A DNA stretch of 64,000 nt, from assembly GCF_003096815.1 (NCBI RefSeq), contig NZ_QENY01000012.1, forward strand, positions 33,441 through 97,440, written 5' to 3'. This DNA comes from Hallella colorans. GTDB taxonomy: Bacteria > Bacteroidota > Bacteroidia > Bacteroidales > Bacteroidaceae. The notes beneath the pieces are model-generated. The model was given only the letters and a program-made list of their open reading frames with translations. It did not search any database and had not been told where the DNA came from. Position 1 is the first letter of the stretch. Each line of letters begins with the position of its first letter. A program made the position numbers and the translations under genes. Below are positions 7,366 to 18,250 of this stretch, one piece after another.

Positions 7366-9285
7366 TTAGAACTCGAGCACCATGACCGCTCGATCTGCCA
7401 TTGGCACGTCCTTGGTCAAGTCAACTTGCTGACCGGTGAGGATGTTTTTGGCCGTGGTGTGATTTGCGATTACCTCGGCGTAACGTTTCACCGACATGAC
7501 ATTGTCACCCCTCTTGCCATTGAGCGCGACAAGCACCGTCCTCCCTTGATACTGGCGAGCGATGACGTAAACGCCATGAAACGGGATGAATTGCGTTTGG
7601 TTGCCCTTGGTGATAACCTTGTTGGCTTGGCGCCAATGCAGCAAACGGCTGAGCCATGAGAACATGTCGTTCTCCGCTTTGGTGCGGCCCTTCGACGTGA
7701 AACAATTGTGAGTGTCGCCGGGAAAGCCACCGGGGAAGTCCTCGCGCACATACCCATCGTTCACCTCTTTGGTGCCGTTCATCAACACTTCGGTGCCGTA
7801 ATACAGTTGCGGTGTGCGGTTTATGGTGAGCAACAGGGCCAACGCCTGTTTTAAAGCCGGCACATCCATGCCCTTGCCAAGGAAGCGATCGGTGTCGTGG
7901 TTCTCTATAAAGGCCATCACGGAGGATGGATTGGGGTAGAGATAATCATACACCAAGCTGTTGTATATACGGTTATACCCACTCCACCATGCGTCCGTCT
8001 CCTCGTTTTTGGCTTTGTTCAACTTATCGAAAAAGCTGAAATCCATCACCGTCTTGAGATAACTGTTCACATCTGACAGTTTGGAATTCTTCTGCCAAGC
8101 GGCCGTGTAGGCGGGCTCAGTGACCCAAGTTTCTCCAACGGTGTTGAAATTGGGGTACTCCGTATCGATCGTTTTCATCCATCGAGCCATAGCCCTGCGG
8201 TCGGCATATGGGTAGGTATCCATGCGTATGCCATCTATGCCGGCGGTCTCTAGCCACCAGATACTATTCTGGATGAGATATTTCATCACGTGTGGGTTGC
8301 GCTGGTTCAGATCGGGCATGGATGGCACGAACCATCCGTCCACAGTCTCTCTCATGTCTACCTTGGATGCGTACGGGTCGAGAACGGGCGTTAGCTTGTA
8401 GCTCGTTTGCAAGTACTTGGAGTTAGTCTTGGCGCCATTGGCCATGCCGGTTTTGCTGTCGCGCCCACTGTCGCGCCCATCGCGAAGCCATTCGGGGCAG
8501 TTGAACCAATCCGGGCTGGGCATCTCCGATATCCAAGGATGCTCCAAGCCGCAGTGGTTGAAAATCATGTCCATGACCACTTTCAGCCCTTTTTCATGCG
8601 CCTCATGGATGAGTTTTCGATACTCCTCGTTTGTGCCGAAGCGAGGGTCCACCTTGTAATAGTCTGTCGTGGCATATCCGTGGTAGGTGCTGAAGCCGTT
8701 GGTGTCTGGCGAGTTGTTCTCCAACACAGGCGTGAACCACAGCGCGGTCACACCTAGTTGGTTGAAATAGTCCAAGTGTTGGCGTATGCCCTCGAGGTCG
8801 CCGCCATGCCTCAGGCTTGGCTTTGTACGGTCGCAAACATACTTGTTCATGCCTTTCACTTGGTCGTTTTTGCCGTTGCCGTTTGCGAAACGGTCGGGCA
8901 TAAGCATGTATAACACGTCGGCATTGGTAAATCCCATACGCTTCTCGCCACTCATCTCTCGCTGTTTCAACTCGTATAGCACTTTCTTGGTGGCATTGCC
9001 CTTAGTCAGCCTTAGCGTCATGACACCCGGATGGGCGTCGCGCAAATTGAGATAAGCGAGCAGGTAATGGGCGTTGGGAAGATGTACCACGCTGTCCACG
9101 CGCGCGCCAAGGTAGTCTGTGGTGACCTCCACGCTGTCCAAATCCTCACCGTAGAACATGAGTTGCAAACTTGGATCTTTCATGCCCACATACCAATTGG
9201 TAGGGTCTATGCGCGTCACTTTGACTTTCGCGTTCATGCTAAACGTTTGCATTAAAAGCCAAAAGAAGAATACCGCTCTTTTCAT
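7366..9285 (-). CDS. susA: SusA-like GH13 neopullulanase/cyclomaltodextrinase
   Basis: Periplasmic alpha-glucanase that cuts imported malto-oligosaccharides. The 639-residue protein starts with a signal peptide (about 1-19). A beta-rich N-terminal domain of the cyclomaltodextrinase type (about 20-115) follows, then a GH13 barrel and a C-terminal beta domain. The catalytic triad is visible: Asp356 in GIRMDTYPYADR, Glu385 in VGETWV and Asp464 in IENHDTDRF. B. thetaiotaomicron SusA, the model, is of similar size. It is last of the four-gene minus-strand operon, 6 bp after the pullulanase gene. Exact substrate preference (neopullulanase or cyclomaltodextrinase) cannot be told from sequence alone. 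Confidence 0.92.
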   Translation of the reverse strand: MKRAVFFFWLLMQTFSMNAKVKVTRIDPTNWYVGMKDPSLQLMFYGEDLDSVEVTTDYLGARVDSVVHLPNAHYLLAYLNLRDAHPGVMTLRLTKGNATKKVLYELKQREMSGEKRMGFTNADVLYMLMPDRFANGNGKNDQVKGMNKYVCDRTKPSLRHGGDLEGIRQHLDYFNQLGVTALWFTPVLENNSPDTNGFSTYHGYATTDYYKVDPRFGTNEEYRKLIHEAHEKGLKVVMDMIFNHCGLEHPWISEMPSPDWFNCPEWLRDGRDSGRDSKTGMANGAKTNSKYLQTSYKLTPVLDPYASKVDMRETVDGWFVPSMPDLNQRNPHVMKYLIQNSIWWLETAGIDGIRMDTYPYADRRAMARWMKTIDTEYPNFNTVGETWVTEPAYTAAWQKNSKLSDVNSYLKTVMDFSFFDKLNKAKNEETDAWWSGYNRIYNSLVYDYLYPNPSSVMAFIENHDTDRFLGKGMDVPALKQALALLLTINRTPQLYYGTEVLMNGTKEVNDGYVREDFPGGFPGDTHNCFTSKGRTKAENDMFSWLSRLLHWRQANKVITKGNQTQFIPFHGVYVIARQYQGRTVLVALNGKRGDNVMSVKRYAEVIANHTTAKNILTGQQVDLTKDVPMADRAVMVLEF

Positions 9286-9291
9286 ATCGCA

Positions 9292-11226
9292 TTAATTTGT
9301 CGTTCTTATCTTCAGTATCATGGCCGACTGGGCAGGCACTATCGCCATATCAGCGTCCTCGTCAACAAACAATTTCTCCGTTCCGGTCACGTCGATAACA
9401 CCGTCATAACACAGCACATCGTACACGCCATACGGCAATCGAACCTTGCGCTCGGTCTTATTGGCATTGAGCAGCACATAGATATAGCTGCGCGTAGGTT
9501 CGTCCAGCACCCGATAGGCCACCACGCAAGGTTGCGTTGGCAAGAAAAACAAGTCGCGCCGAACTGCCTCCGCGGTGCCCAAGCGGAAAGCCTTGAACTG
9601 CTTGCGTAGCGCGATAAGCCCCTTGTAATAAGCGAACACCTGTGGGTAACGACGCAAATTATTCCAGTCAAGATGGTTGATAGAGTCGGGAGCGTTATAG
9701 CTGTTGTGCACCCCCTTCTTGTCCCGGAACATCTCTTCTCCACTCAACATGAAAGGTACGCCCTGCGATGTGAAGACCGCCGTCTGCGCTAAAAGGTTCA
9801 GCCTGATTTGCTCCGCGGTCGTAAGGTTTGGTACGCTGGCCCTCAAGCGGTCGTTAAGGCACATGTCATCATGGCAACTCACGTAGCTGATCATTTGCGT
9901 TGGCTCCGTCGCCCACGGCTCCTTGGCATAGTTCACCCTATCCATGTCTACCTGCGGATGGGCTATAGCGCCAGCTATGCCGTATTTTACGCTCTCTTCC
10001 TGCCCGGCGATTCCTGCGAGAAACGCCCCCTTGCTATCATCAGAGAATGGGCCTCGAAGCGCGTCGCGCAACTCGTCGCTAAACGCGCCGATACGTGGCA
10101 ACTGTCTCATATTGGCCTTGAGCGCCAACTTCTCTGCCGGGTAAGCGCACGAGCCGGCGCTCCAGCCCTCTCCATATATATATATGGAAGGGTCTATCTT
10201 GTCCATCTCCTTGCGTATGAGGTTCATCGTCTCAATGTCGTGCACGCCCATAAGGTCCACCCTGAAACCATCAATATGATATTCCGTGACCCAATATCTC
10301 ATGCTCTCGATCATGAACTGGCGCATCAGGGGCTTCTCAGAGGCTGTCTCGTTGCCGCACCCGGAGCCGTTAGAATAAGTGCCGTCTGCATTCTTTCGAT
10401 AATAATAATCGGGGTAAGTGCGTTGGAAATTGCTGCCGTCTATATCGAAAGTATGATTGTATACCACGTCCAAGAAAACTTTGATACCGGCCTTGTGCAA
10501 GGCTTGTACCATCTCTTTGAACTCGCGCACACGGGTCGTGGGGTTGTAGGGGTCGGTGGAATAAGAACCCTCAGGCACATTGTAGTTGAGCGGGTCGTAT
10601 CCCCAATTGTATTGCGGGCGGTCCAACTTAGTCTCGTCCACCGAGGCGTAATCATAAGATGGCAGGATGTGCACGGCATTGATACCCAACATACGCAGGT
10701 GTTCTATGGCGCGTGGCTCCGTGAGTGCCAAAAACTTGCCTTTGTGACGCAATCCTGATGACGAGTCGATGGAAAAGTCTCGATGGTGCATCTCGTATAT
10801 CACGAGATCGGCTGGCGACGCCAACGCAGGCCTTGCATCGCGATCCCAACCTACCGGATTGGTATCTTTCATATCAATAATGGCCCCACGTTTGCCATTC
10901 ACGCCCACGGCCTTCGCGAACGTTCCGGGTGTCTCGCCTTTGCCAAGCGATGGTATCTCGAAAGTGTAGAACTTGCCCCTCCAATCTCCTTTCACCGACT
11001 TACTCCATCTATCGTTGCCAACACGCCTCATCGACAGCGTCTTGATTGGTTTGCCCCCCAACGCATCGTCATACAATTTCACCTCCACGCGCTTGGCGCT
11101 GGTAGGGGCGTTAAGGTTGAAAACTGTAGATTTCGGACTATAAACCATCTCGTCGAAAGTCTGCGCGCACATGGGCTGACCTATCAAAAACGAGAGGATT
11201 CCTGCAAAAAACATTTCTCGTATCAT
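9292..11226 (-). CDS. pulA: Type I pullulanase, GH13
   Basis: Debranching enzyme that cleaves alpha-1,6 links in pullulan and limit dextrins. The diagnostic type I pullulanase motif YNWGYDP is present. The GH13 core is also clear: VFLDVVYNHTF, GFRVDLMGVHD (nucleophile Asp), YGEGW (acid Glu) and SCHDD. I chose ATG 11226, which gives MIREMFFAGILSFLIGQPMCAQ as a signal peptide; an in-frame ATG at 11265 would add 13 polar residues in front. An N-terminal beta domain of about 130 residues precedes the barrel. The predicted place is the periplasm, beside the SusA-like and GH97 enzymes, so that branched dextrins can be used fully. Confidence 0.92.
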   Translation of the reverse strand: MIREMFFAGILSFLIGQPMCAQTFDEMVYSPKSTVFNLNAPTSAKRVEVKLYDDALGGKPIKTLSMRRVGNDRWSKSVKGDWRGKFYTFEIPSLGKGETPGTFAKAVGVNGKRGAIIDMKDTNPVGWDRDARPALASPADLVIYEMHHRDFSIDSSSGLRHKGKFLALTEPRAIEHLRMLGINAVHILPSYDYASVDETKLDRPQYNWGYDPLNYNVPEGSYSTDPYNPTTRVREFKEMVQALHKAGIKVFLDVVYNHTFDIDGSNFQRTYPDYYYRKNADGTYSNGSGCGNETASEKPLMRQFMIESMRYWVTEYHIDGFRVDLMGVHDIETMNLIRKEMDKIDPSIYIYGEGWSAGSCAYPAEKLALKANMRQLPRIGAFSDELRDALRGPFSDDSKGAFLAGIAGQEESVKYGIAGAIAHPQVDMDRVNYAKEPWATEPTQMISYVSCHDDMCLNDRLRASVPNLTTAEQIRLNLLAQTAVFTSQGVPFMLSGEEMFRDKKGVHNSYNAPDSINHLDWNNLRRYPQVFAYYKGLIALRKQFKAFRLGTAEAVRRDLFFLPTQPCVVAYRVLDEPTRSYIYVLLNANKTERKVRLPYGVYDVLCYDGVIDVTGTEKLFVDEDADMAIVPAQSAMILKIRTTN

Positions 11227-11384
11227 ATTTTTGGTATTATCTTTAAACAGCGCAAGTACATTCATTCATTCCTTGGGGGCAATCGCCTCCATGCTTGTCG
11301 CTCAATCCCGAAGAGCTTGGCGGTTCGCCATCCCTCCTCATTTACATCTATCCTATATCGTCACCAAAGGGCTTTCGGCGCGCG

Positions 11385-13589
<2,205 letters not shown>

Positions 13590-13688
13590 CTATCTATTCG
13601 CAATCCATCATTCAAGCATTAAAACACCCCCAAACGACAACGAGCGTTTCCGAATCATGTTTTGTGAATGGTAGTCGCGCATCGCGTC

Positions 13689-16364
13689 TCATCGCCCACT
13701 TTGGGCAACAAGCTCTTTCACGTTGGCCATAAAGCCCTCGTTGGCCATCAGGTCCTCAATGTTCAGGTGCATTCGATAGCGCCAATAGTGGCGTGGGTTG
13801 GCTGGTATGTTGATACGCTCGGCGTCGGCGTCTTGCAAGCGCAAGCCCTCGTCCACGGCAAGCCAGTCTTGCAAGCTCAGCACGCATAGCATGCTTGGAG
13901 AAGCGAGCTGTCGAGCCACGATGTCACGAGCGAGCCATCCAGGCAGCGGATGGGGTGCGGGACCGCCACGATAGAGCATGGAGTTGTAGTAATCTTGCGT
14001 ACGTTCATAATCCTCGTCCCACCATTGGCGCAACGTCGCCATGTCGTGCGTGGAAAACGTGCACACGGACCGATATGGGTTGCGCGACAAGTGACCAAAA
14101 CGCACGTGCGGGTCCTTGGGCATGGATTGAATTTCCAAAGACAATATGCGAAGCTGCTCAATTACCCATGACACACAATCGGGCACCATGCCAAGATCCT
14201 CGGCACACACCAGCATGCGAGTGCTCTCAACAAGCCTTGGCAACTTTTTCATGGCCTCGCTGTACCAGAAATGGTTGTTGCGACGATAGTAATAATCGTT
14301 ATAAAGACGGTTGAATGCCGCTTTGTCGTGGTCGTAAAGCGCCTCGTACGTGAAATCGAACTGGGCGGAAATACGTGGATGAAATTTGTTTTTATCGTTG
14401 CTGTCGCGCACAAAAAGCACATTGGATATGAGTGCGTACAAGCCGTCTCGCAAGTTCAGTTCACGCTCGTCGGTCACATCGCCGAAAGCCTCTCGCACCT
14501 TGCGCTGGGTGTCATACTCGGGTTTCATGGCCCAAATATCGTCGTGCTGGTGTACGAGATATTTGTCTTTCACCTCTGCGGCGCGTTCCCCGAACATTCT
14601 GTCAATAATCCAATCGGCGATGAATGGGTCGCAGAACTGACGCTCGTCAAAACGCAAGCCATATCCCTCAATCTCCTCTCTCGACATGCCAAGGGCTGGC
14701 TGGAAATGGCCGAGCAAGCCATGCACGGCGTTGATGGGTATCTGCCAAATGCGGAAGAAGCCGAGCACGTGGTCTATGCGATAAGCGTCGAAATACTTGG
14801 CCATATTCTGAAAACGGCGCACCCACCACTGGCATCCGTCCTTGAGCATTTCTGTCCAGTTGTAGGTGGGGAAGCCCCAGTTCTGTCCATTCACCGAGAA
14901 TGCGTCTGGTGGGGCGCCCGCCTGGCCATTAAGGTTGAAATATTTAGGTTCCATCCACACGTCACAGCCATATCGGCTCACGCCAATAGGGATGTCGCCT
15001 TTGAGCACCACATGGCGTTCAAGAGCATAGGTGTGCACCTGTTTGAGCTGAGCGCTTAGCACGTATTGCACGAAATACCAAAACGCCACATCCTTGTACT
15101 CCTTCTTGCGTGGGTTGGAGAGGGCTTTTCGTTCTGCCTCGTCCCACGTGTTGTGGTCTGGCCATTTGCTGAAATCGGCCGTGCCATAAAGGTCGCGTAG
15201 GGTGGAATATTGCGCGTAGGGCACAAGCCACTGCTCGGTATCTGTGAAAAAATCCCTAAACTCCGCCGTGCCCATCATAGACTTTCCCTCCTGCGCATAA
15301 AGCAATCTCAGGTATTCTATCTTGGCGTTGTTCACTCGCTCGTAGTCTATTTGGGGCAGCTGATTGAGCTGTTCGCGCAGCGCTGCATAATCACTACGCG
15401 TCTTGCCGTCTTTGAGTTGAGGCAACTGGTTGAGGTCCACATACTGCGGATGCAGCGCGAAAACACTGATGCAACTGTAGGGGTAAGAATCTGTCCATGT
15501 ATGGGTGGTGGTGGTGTCGTTGATGGGCAGTATCTGCAACACGTGCTGGCCACTCCGCTCCACATAGTCTACCATCTTGCGCAAATCGCCGAAATCTCCC
15601 ACGCCGAAACTACTCTTGGAGCGCAACGAGAACACGGGTACGAGCGTGCCAGCCAACTTTTCGTTATAGATCGGGAAAAAAGCTTGGTCCAAATGATACA
15701 CCACCACGTCGCCATCGCGCATGTCGGGCAGGTCTATCGAGCGGTTAAGCCCACACTCCCAAAGTGGGGTCACATCTCCATCACTATCCAAAGCCACAAA
15801 CTTAAACTCCAAATGGTTATCCCCAAGCGCACGCCTATCCAAATCTACCGCCCACTCGTTCACGTTGTGTTCGGTGAGCTTGATAGCCTTTTTGGCCGTC
15901 CATTTACCCAAAGACTCATTGTCGCCTATAATGGCCAACCGCTCGCCCGCTCTCAGTTGTGGTGCCCGCACCACGACGCGCACCGTCTGGGCGAAGTCCG
16001 TATCGAGGAGAGCCCCACGGTCACGGCGATTGATACAATCGGCCAGCGCAGAGCTATAAAGATATGAGTCTTCTGGAATGTCAGACCATCGGTCATATAT
16101 ATAATAGGTGGTACCCCGCTTGGCGTTCAGCTCTACCCTATGGGGCATCGTGGTCCACTCGTTTTTTTCTGTCGTGCCGTCATACTCCACGCTGTAAAAA
16201 TATTGGAGCATCGCATGCTCATCGGCATGCACGCAATGGTGCGTCCACCGCATGCCGTCCACAGTATTCATCCGATATTTTTTCACGACATTGTCGCAAA
16301 CCACATTCAAGATGATTTCCTCACCAAACTTGGTTTGGTAGTCCACATTAAAATTTAAGTTCAT
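13689..16364 (-). CDS. malQ: 4-alpha-glucanotransferase (GH77) with two CBM20 domains
   Basis: Cytoplasmic amylomaltase that moves glucan segments between malto-oligosaccharides. It has no signal peptide. The 891 residues are much longer than E. coli-type MalQ because two starch-binding CBM20-like domains precede the catalytic part (about 1-115 and 128-240). Catalytic residues are in place: Asp531 in DAYRIDHVLG, Glu722 in CAEDLG and Asp774 in STHD. The architecture (tandem CBM20 plus a split-looking GH77) is that of plant cytosolic DPE2, so it may act on soluble branched glucan as well as maltose. It is first in the operon and has the operator-promoter pair at 16387-16463 just upstream. Confidence 0.95.
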   Translation of the reverse strand: MNLNFNVDYQTKFGEEIILNVVCDNVVKKYRMNTVDGMRWTHHCVHADEHAMLQYFYSVEYDGTTEKNEWTTMPHRVELNAKRGTTYYIYDRWSDIPEDSYLYSSALADCINRRDRGALLDTDFAQTVRVVVRAPQLRAGERLAIIGDNESLGKWTAKKAIKLTEHNVNEWAVDLDRRALGDNHLEFKFVALDSDGDVTPLWECGLNRSIDLPDMRDGDVVVYHLDQAFFPIYNEKLAGTLVPVFSLRSKSSFGVGDFGDLRKMVDYVERSGQHVLQILPINDTTTTHTWTDSYPYSCISVFALHPQYVDLNQLPQLKDGKTRSDYAALREQLNQLPQIDYERVNNAKIEYLRLLYAQEGKSMMGTAEFRDFFTDTEQWLVPYAQYSTLRDLYGTADFSKWPDHNTWDEAERKALSNPRKKEYKDVAFWYFVQYVLSAQLKQVHTYALERHVVLKGDIPIGVSRYGCDVWMEPKYFNLNGQAGAPPDAFSVNGQNWGFPTYNWTEMLKDGCQWWVRRFQNMAKYFDAYRIDHVLGFFRIWQIPINAVHGLLGHFQPALGMSREEIEGYGLRFDERQFCDPFIADWIIDRMFGERAAEVKDKYLVHQHDDIWAMKPEYDTQRKVREAFGDVTDERELNLRDGLYALISNVLFVRDSNDKNKFHPRISAQFDFTYEALYDHDKAAFNRLYNDYYYRRNNHFWYSEAMKKLPRLVESTRMLVCAEDLGMVPDCVSWVIEQLRILSLEIQSMPKDPHVRFGHLSRNPYRSVCTFSTHDMATLRQWWDEDYERTQDYYNSMLYRGGPAPHPLPGWLARDIVARQLASPSMLCVLSLQDWLAVDEGLRLQDADAERINIPANPRHYWRYRMHLNIEDLMANEGFMANVKELVAQSGR

Positions 16365-16386
16365 AGTCTTTAGGCTTATTTTGTTT

Positions 16387-16463
16387 CAAAGATAGCAAAA
16401 TATTCACTTGCTTATCTTTAGCCCATAACAAAACCTCCTAAAAAACAATGCAATCGATTGCAT
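16387..16463 (-). promoter_or_regulatory. malQ operon promoter and LacI-type operator
   Basis: On the minus strand TATCTTTG (box at 16387-16394) matches TAnnTTTG. The perfect 16-bp palindrome ATGCAATCGATTGCAT (16448-16463) has LacI/GalR-family operator form with a central CG. Exactly 53 bp separate the two, as at the susC and lacI promoters. The rest of the interval up to 16677 holds no visible gene. Confidence 0.7.
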
Positions 16464-16677
16464 CACATATTCCTTGACGAATTAATTATGACGTGACAAT
16501 CCATCGGCAACGTCTGACAGTCGCAACGAAACACGTCTTAATTACACGACCATAAGTCTATTTGTGACCATGGTCAATGTTTTGAGTGCCAATAATTTTA
16601 TAGTATATGATATTGTCTTAGTAAATAGCCCAAAAAAATTGCAACGCTGACCTTTCGCTCATGTCCATGTTTTACCA

Positions 16678-17541
16678 TTACATGGCGTGCTCTGGCGTAA
16701 CCTCTCCATTTCTTATTTCAAGCGGCGTCCCCCCAAGCGTTTCTTTGCAGAATAGGGACATACGCTGCACCGAAGAAAATCTAAACTTCTTAGCTATCTC
16801 ATCCATGGTGTATTTAGTGTTGTGCAACTCCTTGAACAGCGCCTCGCCTTTCACCCTGCTTATCCAAGCCTTGGGTGTATCTCCAAAACATTTTTTGAAG
16901 TGGCGTATGAACGTTGGACGACTCATGCACACCTTGTCGGCCATCTCGTCAATAGTGGGATAGGTTTCCACCATACCCATGATGATTTCTTGAAACGACA
17001 AATCCACCCCAAACATTGGGCCCAAAAAATTCACAAGTACATCCGGAGGATAATACGCTTGTAAGATAGCTGTGAACTCACGCTGCTTGATCAACTGAAT
17101 ATCGCAACAAAGCAAACCATCCAATACATAATCAGCCATTTGGCGAGCCCACACTCGAACAGGCTTGTTCATGTCCAAAGGGAATAACCAATCGTCTCGC
17201 TCGGGCGCATTCTTTATCATCTCATCACTAAGAATACTGCCACAAAACCTAAATTTGCTATCAATGAAATAAAGTACCAACGCTATAGAGTCCTCCGCAA
17301 AACAGATCATATTGTCTGTACCTGCAGGCATCGGAAACATAGCGTTGCTGCGTGCGGTGAACGCAGGAAAACGCTTACCCGAAACGCGCATTTCTCCCTT
17401 TAACAAAAATATCATGGCCGTGCGCGAAGGGTTTGTATGCGTTGTAACACCCTGCTTTTCTTTGACAACCCTAAAGCCCGTAGGGCTGTTGCACTGATAA
17501 TGCTCGCACATCAAATGCTTGTTCAAATAATATACTTGCAT
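16678..17541 (-). CDS. AraC-family transcriptional regulator
   Basis: The 287-residue protein has an N-terminal cupin-like sensing part (about 1-170) and a C-terminal double helix-turn-helix. The first helix region reads TIDEMADKVCMSRPTFIRHFKKCFG and the second YTMDEIAKKFRFSSVQRMSLFCKETLG, the AraC/XylS signature. It is divergent from the small-peptide and lipoprotein genes to the right, with a promoter-proximal inverted repeat between them, so it most likely controls those. Related regulators in Prevotella and Porphyromonas often sit beside surface-protein genes. Its place inside the starch regulon looks like an insertion. The ligand is unknown. Confidence 0.88.
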   Translation of the reverse strand: MQVYYLNKHLMCEHYQCNSPTGFRVVKEKQGVTTHTNPSRTAMIFLLKGEMRVSGKRFPAFTARSNAMFPMPAGTDNMICFAEDSIALVLYFIDSKFRFCGSILSDEMIKNAPERDDWLFPLDMNKPVRVWARQMADYVLDGLLCCDIQLIKQREFTAILQAYYPPDVLVNFLGPMFGVDLSFQEIIMGMVETYPTIDEMADKVCMSRPTFIRHFKKCFGDTPKAWISRVKGEALFKELHNTKYTMDEIAKKFRFSSVQRMSLFCKETLGGTPLEIRNGEVTPEHAM

Positions 17542-17768
17542 AGGCTTATTAAAATATATATGATTATGTAAAATTAATGAAATATCATATCATATAGTTC
17601 CATTTTTAAATCATATTAACCTTACAAACTATTAATTTGCAAATATTAACCGCTTTTTGCTTAAAATTGCTCGTTTTATGTATTTTATTTATACTTCACT
17701 TGTAAACACTAATTGAATCATTACATACCAAGGGTGTTTTATTTTCAATTTAAAAGTATAAAAACATC

Positions 17769-17848
17769 GTATCAAGTAGATTGATACAAAACAATAATTT
17801 ATTGACATATTTTGTTATACCTGTTATTTATAAAGATACGTACCTTTG
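17769..17848 (+). promoter_or_regulatory. Promoter and inverted repeat of the small-peptide/lipoprotein unit
   Basis: TACCTTTG (17841-17848) is a full TAnnTTTG box. Upstream lies GTATCAA-N5-TTGATAC (17769-17787), a perfect 7-bp inverted repeat with its inner spacer. The gap between them is 53 bp, the same as at the LacI-type promoters although the site differs. The expected start near 17855 leaves a leader of about 190 nt before the small ORF. No other gene is supported from 17542 to 18043. Confidence 0.5.
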
Positions 17849-18043
17849 TCCCCGATTATCTGATACGGCAACAGAACATTCATTAACACATAGCCTAAAA
17901 CAAGACCTCCTATCACGTACCAATGGTCTTGAGGCATGGTCGAAGTATCGATGCCATTCGTTACTAACGCAAATGTTTCGTTCAAGAAGTGCCTGTTTAG
18001 AACGGCAATAAATGTTTTATTTTTATAATATATGTAGCAACTT

Positions 18044-18236
18044 ATGAAAAAAAAAGTATGTAATTCCAACGGTTAAGGTAATTTATACTATGATGGAAAG
18101 CACATTGTTAGCAGGATCCCCAGCTGATGGCAATAACCCTGGTAACCCAGGCGGAACTCATTTTGCCAAACCTAATTATTCTATAGAAGAACAATTGCCT
18201 AACGATAATGAAGAATACGAAGACAACGAATGGTAA
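18044..18236 (+). pseudogene. Short Prevotella-type LLAGS peptide, frame broken in a poly-A run
   Basis: ATG at 18044 is followed by nine A residues (18047-18055) and reads only MKKKVCNSNG before a stop. With eight A residues it would read MKKKYVIPTVKVIYTMMEST and run on through LLAGSPADGNNPGNPGG to an acidic tail ending NEEYEDNEW, 63 residues in all. That form (basic start, then LLAGS, then Gly/Asn/Pro) is a common style of small Prevotella peptide encoded ahead of surface genes. The downstream 48 codons could still be translated from ATG 18090. The stop at 18234-18236 lies just before the lipoprotein gene. It could be a phase-variable gene, a slippage-decoded gene, a true pseudogene or an assembly error. 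Confidence 0.6.
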
Positions 18237-18250
18237 CTGAAAACAAAATA

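Noticed and set aside
17824..18069. 81-codon minus-strand frame with a hydrophobic middle
   Set aside because: It covers the promoter, leader and small-peptide start of the plus strand, has no conserved motif and no promoter of its own.
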